Assembly (NCBI GenBank): GCA_016648135.1 | Contig: JADDOH010002295.1 | Span: 62,001 to 126,000 of the forward strand | Source of the DNA: Agrypnia vestita | Taxonomy: Eukaryota; Arthropoda; Insecta; Trichoptera; Phryganeidae | Length of the DNA stretch: 64,000 bases | Reading direction: 5' to 3' | Shown here: positions 10,254-20,327 of the stretch, one piece after another | Position numbering within the stretch: position 1 is the stretch's first letter | How the letters are laid out: every line of letters begins with the position of its first letter | Program-made: the position numbers and the translations under genes | The notes under the pieces: generated by a model | What the model was told of the DNA's origin: nothing | The model's input: only the letters and a program-made list of their open reading frames with translations | Databases searched by the model: none

Positions 10254-10433
10254 TTTTTAAAATAAAAAATCAACACATTATTTATTCGGCAAATTATGCC
10301 ATTATCAACTGATCGACATCAGTTAATCCGTTGATAATTCATAACGGCATAATCTGTCGAAACGATCATTGAAGTTTGGGTAGTAAAAATATTGAATTTT
10401 TAAAATAGTGTGTTGATTTTTTATTTTAAAAAA
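10254..10433. mobile_element. 180-bp palindromic MITE
   Basis: Begins with TTTTTAAAATAAAAAATCAA and ends with the complement of that sequence. An inner part (TTATCAAC.../GTTGATAA) also pairs, so the whole unit can fold back on itself. The interior is non-coding. Superfamily unclear. Confidence 0.6.
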
Positions 10434-10734
10434 TGAAGTTCTTTACAAAAGTAATGTCAGTTTGCAAAAAAATAAAATATCAGTATCAACCATCACATCA
10501 GTTTCATTGTTAAACTAAACCTGTGTTATGAATAATATTTCCGGATAGCGTTAATGGATGATATATCAATGTAATAATTAAGCATAGTAGGTGGGGGAGA
10601 GAAGCAGCCAAATATATACAACAGTAATGAATTAAATAAATTAATACTGTTAAAAAGATTAAGAATTATAAAAATTATTTATACCGAAGTCTGAGAGCAA
10701 GTTAACACAGCATCCACCGTATCAGGGTGTCTCA

Positions 10735-11136
10735 AGAATTTGGTCTGGAAAAACTAAAAATGTGCATATTGAAAGAAAGGTCAAACTATACAAGACATGC
10801 GTGTGACCTATTATGACATACGCTGTAGTTACGCAGGCTGACACTGTCCGCACCAAAGGATTCCTCAGAACAACTGAAATGAAGGTGCTGAGATCCATTA
10901 CTGGAAAAACTCTACGTGACCGTGTCCGAAATGAAGACATAAGGAAAACTTCCAAAATAGAGGACATAGCACTATGGAGTAGATCTAGAAGGAGATTCTG
11001 GCAGAATCACGTAGCCAGAATGGACAGTGACAGACTTGTGCAAACAGCAGCGAATGAAATCCCCTCTGGACGACGCCTACCGGGAAGACTACCGAAAAAA
11101 TGGAGGGATAGCTGGAGCTCGTCATCCCAGGAGGGG
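10735..11136 (+). pseudogene. LINE reverse-transcriptase C-terminal fragment
   Basis: A frame with VKLYKTCV, a TGA stop at about 10804 where related proteins have arginine, then PIMTYAV, EMKVLRSITGKTLRDRVRNE, RRRFWQNHVARMDSDRLV and PGRLPKKWRDSW. This is the connection and C-terminal region of an RTE/Jockey-like endonuclease-reverse transcriptase. The catalytic palm is missing. It ends at a stop near 11137, followed by an A/G-rich tail (AAAAGAAAAAGAAGAAG). Confidence 0.75.
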
Positions 11137-11370
11137 TAGTTTGCTATAGCAGAGATCCACAATTTTACTAAAAGAAAAAGAAGAAGAAAATTATCCTACT
11201 TATTCTTTACCTGTACCAATGTGGAGAAGAATTGCATTTTTTATTTGGAAAATACTGCATTCCCTGACATCTCTCGAATGTGCAACGTATATTCGAGAGT
11301 AAGTATAAGTTATCAATACGCAAATCAGGTCGCTTCAAATCAATTCAAACTTTTTTGTTTTGAACTGCCT

Positions 11371-11544
11371 GTCCTAGGACAGGCAGCTCAAAATAACAAT
11401 AAGACAAGGTTCTAAATAACCCCTAAATCTATGTCCTAGGACAGGCAGCTCAAAATAACAATAAGACAAGGTTCTAAATAACCCCTAAATCTATGTCCTA
11501 GGACAGGCAGCTCAAAATAACAATAAGACAAGGTTCTAAATAAC
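11371..11544 (-). repeat. 62-bp tandem repeat, 2.8 units, of PLE coding origin
   Basis: Units start at 11371, 11433 and 11495 and are nearly identical. Each contains the 16-bp palindrome CCTGTCCTAGGACAGG at or near the start. The minus-strand translation of a unit (FELPVLGHRFRG) is the same as the start of the PLE fragment at 11729-12133, and a further unit lies upstream of that fragment (12097-12158). So the array is built from the element's own coding sequence. Confidence 0.75.
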
Positions 11545-11650
11545 AAATGTTCAAGTTTTTTGTTTGTAACATTGTGGAAATTCATTTTTAATATTTAAAA
11601 AATTGAGGGTAAACAACACTGTTTTATTCCACTATATTTATTTTGAATTG

Positions 11651-11687
11651 TTAGAACGTTTTCGGGATTTCTCCCATTGTCATTAAC
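11651..11687 (-). ncRNA. hammerhead relic, PLE family C
   Basis: Minus strand: TTAATGA (decayed CTGATGA), a 3-bp stem GGG/CCC around AGAAAT, then GAAAACGUUC, which gives stem III AA/UU with loop CG and a UUC triplet. It lies about 45 bp after the PLE reading frame at 11729-12133. Confidence 0.5.
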
Positions 11688-11728
11688 AACACGTTTACAA
11701 CTAAATTAAAAATAATTCGAGACAGAAT

Positions 11729-12133
11729 TTAAAGGGATTGGGTGGGTGTAATGGTGGTGGGGGTTGGGGGCGGGGTGAGAATGGATAGGAGTGGGGAGGT
11801 TATGGGCGGTATCTGGATGTCAATTATATTTTTATTATTTATTTTATTATTATTTATTTCTAAAATCTCTAAGATGTCCATCTTTCTTCCTTTATTGCAT
11901 CCATATAATAATTTCGAATCAAACTTATGTCCCTCCATTCTGGCATGCTCTGCCGTTTCTGAATTTAAACTAAAGTTTTTTACGGCTCTTTTACGCTCCT
12001 CAAGTCTTTCCTTTATTTTTCTCCCACTTTGTCCGATGTAAACCGCGTCGCAATCTCCACGACTTAATTGATATTCTAAATAACCCCTAAATCTATGTCC
12101 TAGGACAGGAAGTTCAAAATAACAACAAGACAA
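11729..12133 (-). pseudogene. Penelope-like element GIY-YIG C-terminal fragment
   Basis: A 134-codon open frame includes CDAVYIGQSGRKIKERLEER, the YIG-x-S/T-G-R core of the GIY-YIG nuclease, then an EHARMEGHKFD block and a proline/threonine-rich tail. The reverse-transcriptase part is missing and the start is internal to the element, so the first methionine is not a true start. The frame is unbroken, which suggests a relatively young but truncated copy. 62-bp repeats from the same coding region flank it on both sides. Confidence 0.8.
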
Positions 12134-12158
12134 GGTTCTAAATAACCCCTAAATCTGG
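12097..12158 (-). repeat. further unit of the 62-bp PLE-derived repeat
   Basis: Same unit as 11371-11544 with a few changes (GGAAGTTC for GGCAGCTC). A partial copy of the unit's end precedes it (12074-12096) and another follows, so the PLE fragment lies between direct copies of this sequence. Confidence 0.65.
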
Positions 12159-12246
12159 TATCATTATCAGTATGGCCACACACATTAATTATTGTGACTG
12201 CAGTTCTGTACCTACTCCAAGATTGCAGTCATGATGCATTGCACTG

Positions 12247-12254
12247 TATAAAAG
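12247..12254 (+). promoter_or_regulatory. TATA box candidate
   Basis: TATAAAAG sits about 25-30 bp before a plausible start region near 12277 and 131 bp before the ATG at 12378. An AATAAA lies at about 12313, so an LTR with short R region is an alternative explanation. Confidence 0.4.
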
Positions 12255-12377
12255 CTTAAGGAGGTGATAATCTCGACCGTTTCTTACGTTGGCTGAATCG
12301 TTATTACTTTTAATAAATAACCGTCATACCAGGATATTACGTTGAGTGTTTTGTATTAGCGCCTTTGTCTCGAGACA

Positions 12378-12555
12378 ATGGCTGTGACGGATAGACAAAT
12401 GTGGGCATATTACAAGGTAGATTTTTTTTCATCTTGCTTGTCTCTCTGCATTCTTTTTGCTCGCGTTGTGTTACCAAATCGCTTTATATAAAGTATAATT
12501 TATTTTATGATTATTTATGTAGGATTACTATGAATCTGACCTCATTTCCTCAAAA
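12378..12555 (+). CDS. possible gene start with two tiny exons
   Basis: Exon 1 (12378-12416) would encode MAVTDRQMWAYYK and ends at AAG|GTAGAT. A 106-bp intron ends TTATTTATGTAG, and exon 2 (12523-12555, 33 nt) would encode DYYESDLISSK and ends AAA|GTATGT. Both junctions are phase 0 and the frame stays open. ATG context is GACAATGG. A TATA box lies upstream. I recognise no protein family and find no third exon, so this could be a chance match or part of a transposon; confidence is low. Confidence 0.25.
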
Positions 12556-12559
12556 GTAT

Positions 12560-12995
12560 GTATACATTTTTTAATCTTAAAAAAGTAACACTTAGGGTGT
12601 CACAGTATTAATAATTGTTCTGAACTTTTTTAACACTTGTTTTAAATATAACCTCATTGAAATATTGCAAATTATAAATTCACATTATTAATGACCAATT
12701 AAACTTAACGTAAACCCTTTATTTAATACATTCCCCATTTTAAATGACTTTATTTTCTTTCCCCACTCCCATCAAAAGACGCACTTGTTTAGACAATAAT
12801 ATAAAAACCTATAGAATCAAACCGTTGCAACACTACCTAATGTCTCCTTCTCCTCGTGTGCACTCCGTGAAAATACCTGATTCTTTCTGGCAATTCCAAC
12901 TATTATAGTTTTAAATGTTAATTTCCATTTTTTGCATATTATCTAGTGTATAATTAATAAATAGTAAATAAGTGTTTTTAGCCAGTAAGTTGTTT
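12560..12995. other. AT-rich stretch, nothing recognised
   Basis: Would be intron if the gene call at 12378-12555 is right. No acceptor plus open frame could be singled out. Confidence 0.45.
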
Positions 12996-12999
12996 TGTG

Positions 13000-13060
13000 T
13001 GAAGCCTCCTTGAGGTGAGTACTCACGAAAACGGCGCTATATAATTATTTTATAAAATTT
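13000..13060 (+). mobile_element. L2-like LINE 3' end relic
   Basis: Holds the block CCTTGAGGTGAGTACTCACG and ACGGCGCTATATAATT. This matches the 3' end after the L2 C-terminus at 29254-29565 and, reversed, that at 42560-42610. Only the extreme tail remains. Confidence 0.55.
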
Positions 13061-13108
13061 ATATATTATAAAATAATAAAACTGTTTTAATCTCTTAATT
13101 AATTACAC

Positions 13109-13141
13109 CTACATGTTTCGAAAAAACCTTTCCATCGTCAG
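13109..13141 (-). ncRNA. hammerhead ribozyme motif, PLE terminus
   Basis: Minus strand: CTGACGA, a stem of about 5 bp (GGAAA/TTTTC with one wobble), then GAAAC-AU-GU-A, giving a 2-bp stem III, a 2-nt loop and a GUA triplet. Pairs with the plus copy at 13257-13289. Confidence 0.6.
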
Positions 13142-13256
13142 GGTGTTTTATATCTACAAAGTTGCTCAACCAATTGAAAAAAAAATAGTATTATTATTAT
13201 TATCACTAATGCTAAACTCGACAATTGATTGATTCATCAGTTAATGCGCGTCCGTC

Positions 13257-13289
13257 CTAACGAAGATGCACTAATATCGAAACCGGTGG
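13257..13289 (+). ncRNA. hammerhead relic, PLE terminus
   Basis: CTAACGA (one change from CTGACGA), a degraded stem II, then GAAAC-CG-GU-G. The last base breaks the NUH rule, so cleavage is not expected. Together with 13109-13141 it forms a minus-left, plus-right inverted pair. Confidence 0.5.
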
Positions 13290-13329
13290 CCGTTACACAA
13301 TCCAACATGGTTTACATAAAATTCGCTTA

Positions 13330-13975
13330 AATTTAATATTCTTTGAATATAGGCATATATAGCTAATTCGGCAACGACCGGTCGAACTTTAGTAAATACA
13401 CAGATGAAGAAGAAAAAAGCACGTGGGTAAAATCTTTTTATACGTGATCTGCCCCTCATCCGCCCAGGTAAGCAAGATCACCTTTGAGAACTATTTTTAA
13501 TTTTTATCGCCAATCTTGCGTTAGTTCACATTTGAATCAATTTCGAGGAATCGGTTAATCCACGGGTCCATCATTATAGGTCAATGCTTTGCCGGTCCGA
13601 CGATTTTTTTCACCCGTGTTAAATTTTATTATACTAATTTAATGTTTTTCCGTTCAAAAGCGACGTCTATTTAACACACCGCTGGTGAAATATTAAAATT
13701 AATTTTATGTACGGGCGATTAGACTCTTCGACTATGAATATTATCACGATTTTAAAGCATGTTATTGGCTGGTCGTTAATATAAATATATGTGTCGTTAT
13801 TTGTATTACTTCATATAAACTTCCCACGATTTGTTTTATAATATTTATTGCTGCGTTGCATCGGCAAACAGATCGATTAAAACAAATTGCTTTAAAAAAA
13901 ATTTTTTTATTAAAAAAAATCTACTTTACTAGATGTTAGGCTCAAATTAATGGAATTATTAAAAAACTCACACGA
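13330..13975. other. nothing recognised
   Basis: AT-rich, with no feature I can support. Confidence 0.55.
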
Positions 13976-13980
13976 CTATA

Positions 13981-14464
13981 CAGGGTGTACCAGAGCTAGC
14001 AGCAGAAACTTCGCCGGTAGATTCCTGCCTATCTTATGAGTCTAAAATGTTCAAGCAACCATGACCTAATATCAATAGTTATGGAGATATGCAATATCAA
14101 GCATTTTTTTTCAATATTTCTGACTTATTTTTTGCATAAAGTTGAACTATCATTACAGTAACTTATATCGATTACGAAAAATTCATTCGCTTTAATACAA
14201 GTCGAATAAAATGATAAAAACCTTGCGAAAATTGAATAAAGTTTATTTTTACAAGGTTTTTATCATTTTATTTAAGTTGTGTTGAAGCAAATGAATTTTT
14301 CATAATCGATATAAGTCAGAAATATTGAAAAAAAAATGCAAACTTTGATATCTTATATCTCCTTAACTATCGATGTTAGGTCATGGTTGCTTGAACATTT
14401 TAAACTCATGACATAGGCAGTAATCTACCGGAGAAGTTTCTGCTGCTAGCTGTGGTACACCCTG
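13981..14464. mobile_element. 484-bp fold-back MITE flanked by TATA
   Basis: Starts CAGGGTGTACC and ends GGTACACCCTG, with TATA immediately outside on both sides (13977-13980, 14465-14468). The two halves are nearly complete inverted copies of about 230 bp each, for example GCTAGCAGCAGAAACTTC at the left against its complement at the right, meeting near 14225. Non-coding. The TATA flanks fit a TA or TATA target duplication. An older relative lies at 37305-37745. Confidence 0.8.
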
Positions 14465-15460
14465 TATATTTCTTCAAAAATCTAAGAAATATACTACCTA
14501 AGAAAGATATAAAAAAATTATTATCAATCTAACAATTGAACCTGCAATTTGTATTTATAACATGTTTAATCTTTAATTAAAAGACAGCTACAGCTATATT
14601 AATTTTGTTTTGATGTTTTTTCGTTTTAATTCTTTACCAGGTGTGGTGGTAGCTGGTAGATAGCCAATAAGACCATTCGTACTTGTATTTATCTGACGGT
14701 TTATTCATTTATTGACAATGTTCTAATTTAATTGGCATTGCATTATTTCGGTTACAATACTAATATTCAACACTTTCAAGAGAGTTAACACGAGCGTGGT
14801 TGACTAGATCGTGGCGAGCGGCGGAATGGTTAGTTCTGTTCGGCCGCGGGCTGGGCCGCCGGTCGTTTTCCGCTCTCGGCGTTGCCAGTACGTGACGTTC
14901 GACGTAAATTTATAAAAACCTTAAAATTCCCATAGAATAATGTTGACTAATATTATCGATTGATATGGTATTGCGGACACTAAATTAATATTTTAATGCA
15001 CACACGTTAAGTTATTTTTGTTACTACTATAGTTTCGAGAGGAGTAGACCCTCATCATCAACTAATCTGAATACAGAATTTTGTAAACAGAATAGTGTCA
15101 ATGTCGAGTAGGGTAGCGGGTTGTGTAGTTGGGGGAATTTTTGGATCATTAGCGGAAACAAACTTAGGATCGGATATGTGTTGAGAAATGTCTTGTTACA
15201 TTTATATGGGTTTTCTCAGAATTTAAGTAATTTTGGATTTCAACGATTTCCAAATTGTTCATTATCAATCCTCTATGAGGAGCCGAATAGAGTAATTTTA
15301 ATTTATCAGTGTCGAAAGAATAGTTATAATCAATTGTGGTATTAATTATTTAATATAGCTACTTTTTCCATACGCCAACCTGGCGGTGAATGTGTAGGAC
15401 CGATAGGAAGCTTTTGCTCTTAAAACTGTCCTGGTTAAGCGATGGGTCCCCCCTCTTTTA
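14465..15460. other. mixed stretch with a small CpG island
   Basis: A CpG-rich patch lies at 14805-14905 (GGCCGCGGGCTGGGCCGCCG). The rest, including 14910-15390, is AT-rich. No gene is recognised. It could be promoter sequence. Confidence 0.4.
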
Positions 15461-15528
15461 CCATAGACTAGATGTGCCCGCGCGGCTACGCACGCGTATT
15501 TTTTTAGTACACTGTTTGGATCGTCATA

Positions 15529-15672
15529 GAACTTTCGCGAACCTTCTAGAACATTCTCCTTCCAGAACTTTCAAGAAATTTATCGAATGTACAGGACCTT
15601 CTAGACACATGGACACATTCCGCCACTCAGCTTAGAACCTTATAGAACTTTCGAGAATTTTCTAGAACCTTC
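15529..15672. promoter_or_regulatory. heat-shock-element array
   Basis: Alternating GAA and TTC triplets spaced by exactly two bases occur in three runs: 15529-15556 (six units, no mismatch), 15560-15577 (four units, extended to 15587 by one imperfect and one perfect unit) and 15635-15672 (eight units, one mismatch). This is the consensus bound by heat-shock factor trimers. The part just upstream (GTGCCCGCGCGGCTACGC, 15474-15491) resembles the start of the LINE tail at 47085-47430, so the array may be an internal expansion within that repeat family. No heat-shock gene is visible nearby. Confidence 0.6.
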
Positions 15673-15719
15673 TTCCAGATCTTTCTAGAGCAGGTTTTTC
15701 CATAACCTTCGAGACTCAT

Positions 15720-15954
15720 CAAAACAGTCGGCGCGCCTATTTTGAAATAATCTGAAGCATTTTCGGCCTTCCCATAACAAAAAAATGTGCTAAAAAGGAC
15801 ATTTTCGTCACTCACTGAACCCACGCACAACCACCCCCACCAAACTTGCATATTTTTGATGTGATAGTAAGGGCTATCCACCACCATAACCACCAATGCG
15901 TGGTTGTGGCTGGTTGTGGAGAAAACTTGGCGGGTAGGGAAATACGGGTTTCTT

Positions 15955-15986
<32 letters not shown>

Positions 15987-16550
15987 GGTATATTGATTAA
16001 ACAATGATATTAATATAAGTTATTTAGTTAAATTATTAGATTAATATTGCCCTCATAAAACAAACAAAAGTTAAAATAGAATTACGATACCAGTCCATGT
16101 CACGATTTTAAAAGTATCCGATGACGTCATAAGTCTGTAATCGTGATGCGCAAAAAATAAGCTGTTACGCGAAACAATTTTTTGATTCCATCTTGAATTG
16201 TTATCACGCCAGTACGCGGTGATTTTCGTACATTTGGTTAACCCTGTATGGCTTACGACGAAGGATGGACATTAAGAAGCTTTTGGCGTTCTCCGTAATA
16301 ACATGTATGTGAGCTATTCTAGAAACGTGTGTGACATTTAGATTCCCTGCCCGGTTCATTCATCCTTCAGGGAGGCATACTAAAAAGAGATAGTTTGCCC
16401 ATAAAAGCTCCCATAATCGTTTTTGTTGTTCGTTCAGTGGTCATGTTTATTAAATTATCGAATAAACGGAATCGTCGAAAACAACGCAGCAAGTTAATCT
16501 TTATAAATAATTTTCAAACCTATCTATTTTTCTATGAATATGACATTTTG
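15720..16550. other. AT-rich stretch with a (TA)n microsatellite
   Basis: A TA-rich microsatellite occupies about 15955-15988. The remainder contains no gene or element that I recognise. Confidence 0.5.
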
Positions 16551-16557
16551 TGAATAT

Positions 16558-16720
16558 ACATTTGAATAGCTTGTTGGTATAGTGGTTATGACTCGCCTGG
16601 TGATCAGATGGTCGATAGTTCGAGCCCCATTCCAGGATACCAGCAAGTTAGTCATAAAACAGAAGTTTAGCTTGATTTGAAAATAGTACCTATACACGTA
16701 TTTCGTGTATGTATCTCTAT
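16558..16720 (+). mobile_element. tRNA-derived SINE family 1
   Basis: A-box-like TTGGTATAGTGGTTATGA and B-box-like ATAGTTCGAGCCCC are spaced as in a tRNA gene. The body continues with AGTTAGTC and TTTGAAAATAG, shared with the copy at 34385-34490. The tRNA-like arms are imperfect, so this is a SINE, not a tRNA gene. Confidence 0.7.
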
Positions 16721-16849
16721 TTGAAAAGAAGTGATGCCGAATCAACGAATTTTTAGAGTTTGTGTTCTTATTTCTGAGTGATATTTTTGAAAATATACAC
16801 TTATTTTTGACTAAACAAGTGAACGCTTTATTGATGACAGCCAACTAAT

Positions 16850-17165
16850 ATACCAAGCTGTTTCCCCGCAGGGGCGAGCGGAGAGGGTACAATGGCACAT
16901 TCTTCTATCTTGGCACTCTAATTTTGCTTCTGTTAAATTCATACATCAACTCATGCACGTTTTACGGCTTTTGAAACTTTTCACAGAGTAGGTATTTGTT
17001 GTATGTAATGGTGCCAGATAGTTCGCGGACACCCTCTGTTCTTTCTGCCTTCAACATTCGCCTCATATATTTTCTTACCCGTTCTTGCCTCGTTCATAGA
17101 CGTTCCACATGACCAAACCATCTCGGAGATCCTTTTTTTCCATTTACCAAGCTGCAGCCAGCATT
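16850..17165 (-). pseudogene. degraded LINE tail, (TTAG)n family
   Basis: The plus strand shows the antisense of the family hallmarks: TTTCCCCGCAGGGGCGAGCG near 16860 and TCGCGGACACCCTCTGTTC then TTCAACATTCGCCTCATATA near 17025-17075. Many indels break the frame. Confidence 0.6.
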
Positions 17166-17279
17166 ATAGTCACTTCCAATTTGTTAATAGTTATTTAATG
17201 ATAAACTACGTATGTTTAAACTGATCAAAAGATTGTCGACTTTATGATATACGTGCAACCCACGTTATATATTAACTTC

Positions 17280-17880
17280 CTTGTCTTTAGTACTACTCCT
17301 CCGCGTGCATTCGGCCGACCAAGTCGCATCAGAATAATAATTATTGCAATGCAGTTTTATTTGTCCACTTTTTACTACCGTCCTCACTCTGCGGACGCTG
17401 CAGCGCAGAGACGTCATCAAAAATAATATTTCTACAGAGGTATTTTCAAAACTCTCCGTACAAATCGTCCTTTCCTTTCTACATCGCCGCGGCGTTTAGC
17501 TTTCTTGTTGTTTTCTTTAGTTCGGCATGGATTTGCCCTATTGCCCCATCTTCGCCAAGAATCTGCCGAGTATTTGAGCACTTGGAATAAAGGTGCGTTT
17601 TCTGCGCTCTCTCCGTGGCGGATTTCAGCGTCGCCTTTTGAACGGTGGTCCAACATTGCCGGCGCGAGTTGCGAGCGATCCTTTTATCTGTTGCCGGCCG
17701 GCGCTGCGGGGTGCGTTCACACCGAGCGGTGTCAACGGATCGCGACAAGGCCAACGCCGATCCCAGTGGACAATCGAGTCTCGAGAGATATCTCGACTAA
17801 CGAGATTTCTCGCACATGACGCAAATGAAAATTTATTATGGCTGGATGTGATCACGGTGCCCTGGAAAAACTCCCGGACA
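17280..17880. promoter_or_regulatory. CpG-rich region, no gene identified
   Basis: CpG-rich, with several overlapping frames of 70-104 codons on both strands. None has a recognisable domain or convincing splice frame. May be an island promoter or exon. Confidence 0.3.
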
Positions 17881-18235
17881 TGACAGAAAATGTATTTTAA
17901 TAACGCGTGACTTATTACAGACAAATTTATATTACATTTCGCAACATTTTCATACGTCGTGATAAGAAATTTATATTGTGAGTGAACTAACCCTTGCTGT
18001 CAAAGGTTATGTAATTTTGAACATAAGAATTCATCATTGGATTTGGTTTCAGTATGTACACTAGCCGTAACCCGTAAAATTGACGTACGTTTACAAGTCG
18101 GTTCCTGAAGAATAAGTATTTATTTATTATTAAAAAAATAAAAATTAAAAAGATGTTACGGTCAGACAGGCAACGAAATTATTATTATTGGCATAATAAC
18201 ATAATAATTTCGTCGCGTGGAATTTTTGTTGTATT

Positions 18236-18362
18236 TGGATCAAATTCCCTAGGATCTTTTGTCGTTGGACCAAATTTCTGTGGATCTTTTGTAGTTGGAC
18301 CAAAACTTCGTGAACCTTTTGTCGTTGGACCTTATTTATCTCCGTGGACATTTTGTCATTAT
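18236..18362 (+). repeat. about 30-bp minisatellite, four units
   Basis: Units start with GGATC or GGACC, contain an AAATT-like centre and end CTTTTGTCGTT. One frame translates the units as GSFVVGPNFC, GSFVVGPKLR and EPFVVGPYLS. The open frame is only about 75 codons and no protein is recognised. Confidence 0.6.
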
Positions 18363-18479
18363 GCAAAATATCCGTGATTTGGCTAAGAAAATTGGCAAAG
18401 ACGTCAAGTTGCTCATACGTGTTTGCTAGCCTAGGAAGCCTTCAGTGGGGAATCAAATAAGTAATTGGTAGCTGCAGTT

Positions 18480-18990
18480 TCCACGGCGAAACATGCACGA
18501 CTTCCAGTTACGCGAGACGGTACGGTGAAGCCGGATTACAAGAAGCGCACTCGGCGCACGTCCACTGGGCCGCGCGTCCTCCGGGCCGTTCATGACCTAT
18601 AACATCCGCGTACGGACGCGTCACTTGGCCTTTGTTCGCGCGGGCTCATCACGCTCGCCGACAATGGCCGGCGGGCGATGATCGGCCATTGTTGTGTGTG
18701 TGAACGCGGTTCCTCTCCGGCCGCCGGACACCGGCCAGACGGTGGTGCTGGTCTACCGGCGGATCCGGTGAAGTTCAGGGAAACCGTCCACGTGGCGACG
18801 ACTGCCACACACGCAGGAATGGTCGCAATTGGACATGCGCGAATTTCCCGAACATCCGCCCTCGCGAGTGGAGCGCCAGTTGCTTCTTCCACTTGGTCGA
18901 ACAGGATTAGGGAATGCAGTCCCGAGTCGGGATTGCATTCCTCGAGATTAGAATTTCCAATCCCGCGGGATCCCTACGGATCAGGATTCC
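18480..18990. promoter_or_regulatory. CpG island, no gene identified
   Basis: GC- and CpG-rich. Holds a 146-codon open frame on the plus strand (18678-19118) that runs out into AT-rich DNA and resembles no known family. An imperfect 15-bp hairpin (18911-18941) lies inside. Confidence 0.35.
18911..18941. repeat. 15-bp stem hairpin
   Basis: GGAATGCAGTCCCGA, one spacer base, then TCGGGATTGCATTCC. One G-T mismatch. Function unknown. Confidence 0.6.
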
Positions 18991-19324
18991 GAGTACTTTT
19001 GTGGTTTTTTTTTGTTTATAGAGCTGAACAGCAATTCACGACGATGCCTTGCATTTTTGTATTATCAACAATTTTAATAAAATGTTCATTATTAATCATG
19101 GCATTAAAGTTTTTGTAGGCGTTTTTCCAAACATCAATCAGTCAATGTAGTAGAGTAAAAACTACTAACTGGTAGTAGTTTTTATTACTATGCTAGTTTG
19201 ATAAAATACAGCAAATATTATTCAATGCTATTCTCATTATTTGTATGTGACATGAACATAAGTTTTAAGTACTTACTAAACTCTTCTTTATTTAATATCG
19301 TATATTGTTACAGGTCACAGTAGC

Positions 19325-19800
19325 TGTGGAAGAGCAAAAGAAAACACTGGAAATTAATTGAACATTTATTTATTATTTTAACACAAAGGACACGAAATAA
19401 ATTTAAACACTATTCTCTAATTCACACTATTTCGGAATCAATCACTCGTCGGTGGAACCCTTTATTATCGCTTGCTAGAATATTCCCACACAGGTTCGCA
19501 GGGAATTCACGTCTTATTCGCACGTGGTATCACATACGCATTGGTTACACTGTTTTATCGCTGGTTAATGTCACACCGGTAAACGTAAAAATAAACACGA
19601 TCCGCCGCGGTACTGGCTCCGCCTTTTATACAAAACACGTTGGTTTTTCGAACCGAGATTATTCTGTAACCTTCTAGTGTTTGCGAGAATGTTCCCATTA
19701 CTTCCAGACTGTTACAGACGTTTCCCGAACGTTGTAAATAATTCTAGAGTATTGTAAGGCGTTCCAGAGCGTTCCACAGTGTTGTTGTCTTCAACATATT
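19325..19800 (-). mobile_element. LTR-like repeat copy 2
   Basis: The most complete member of the five-copy family. The minus strand begins TGTTGAAGACAACAAC, has TATAAAAGG at about 19622-19630, and carries AATAAATAAATG near its end (19360-19372), followed by TTTCCAGTGTTTTC. Promoter then polyadenylation signal in that order fits a U3-R-U5 layout. The proposed 5' part has several GAAnnTTC-like pieces, possibly decayed heat-shock elements. I see no clear target duplication. Confidence 0.5.
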
Positions 19801-20150
19801 ACGAGGGATTCCAATCGTGTGTAATTTAATCATCAGTTTACAATATTGTATATTAACTAATATTTAATATTTCACATGAATATTTATATATTAATACTTA
19901 TTTTTATTTACCTCCCATAATCCAAAGCACAATAATACCCTTAAAATCTATCTAATATACATTCTATAATCTACAATACTTACATTAATTGTACATAATA
20001 TTTATCTATCAATCTACAATATCTGAATAATTAATAATTAATTAATTTTAAAAACTATTTTGTCTTCATTTTGTTGTAACTACTTTCACCATAAATAAAC
20101 TAAAATTAAAATAAGGTGAATGTCATTTCACGAACATTCGAGTATGTTCG
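19800..20150. other. AT-rich stretch, nothing recognised
   Basis: AT-rich with no supported feature. Confidence 0.55.
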
Positions 20151-20174
20151 ATCTAAACCTTTCAAATAATTTCC

Positions 20175-20300
20175 AATTTTACATAGGACAAACCAAACGC
20201 AATATCGCTACACGATTGAAGGAACATATTGGAGTAATTAAAAACAACAACTCCAATATATCGGCAATCTGCGAACATGCATCTAAATGGAATCTCTGTC
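20175..20300 (+). pseudogene. Penelope-like GIY-YIG fragment, family B
   Basis: The frame reads FYIGQTKRNIATRLKEHIGV then AICEHASKWN. This is the YIG-x-T core and the following helix of the PLE nuclease domain, including the histidine. The GIY half is not recognisable upstream and the C-terminal tail is lost; the frame runs directly into the terminal repeat with its hammerhead. So both ends are deleted, and it links the family B hammerhead to a PLE protein. Confidence 0.75.
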
Positions 20301-20327
20301 ACTCCTCCGCGGGTAAAGGTCGTCCTG

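Noticed and set aside
16558..16640. A functional tRNA gene.
   Set aside because: A and B boxes are present but the acceptor and anticodon stems do not pair well, and a related copy with a SINE body exists at 34385-34490.
18678..19118. 146-codon open frame in a CpG island as a gene.
   Set aside because: Frames of this size arise readily in GC-rich DNA with few stops. The last third is AT-rich and changes composition, and no domain is recognisable.
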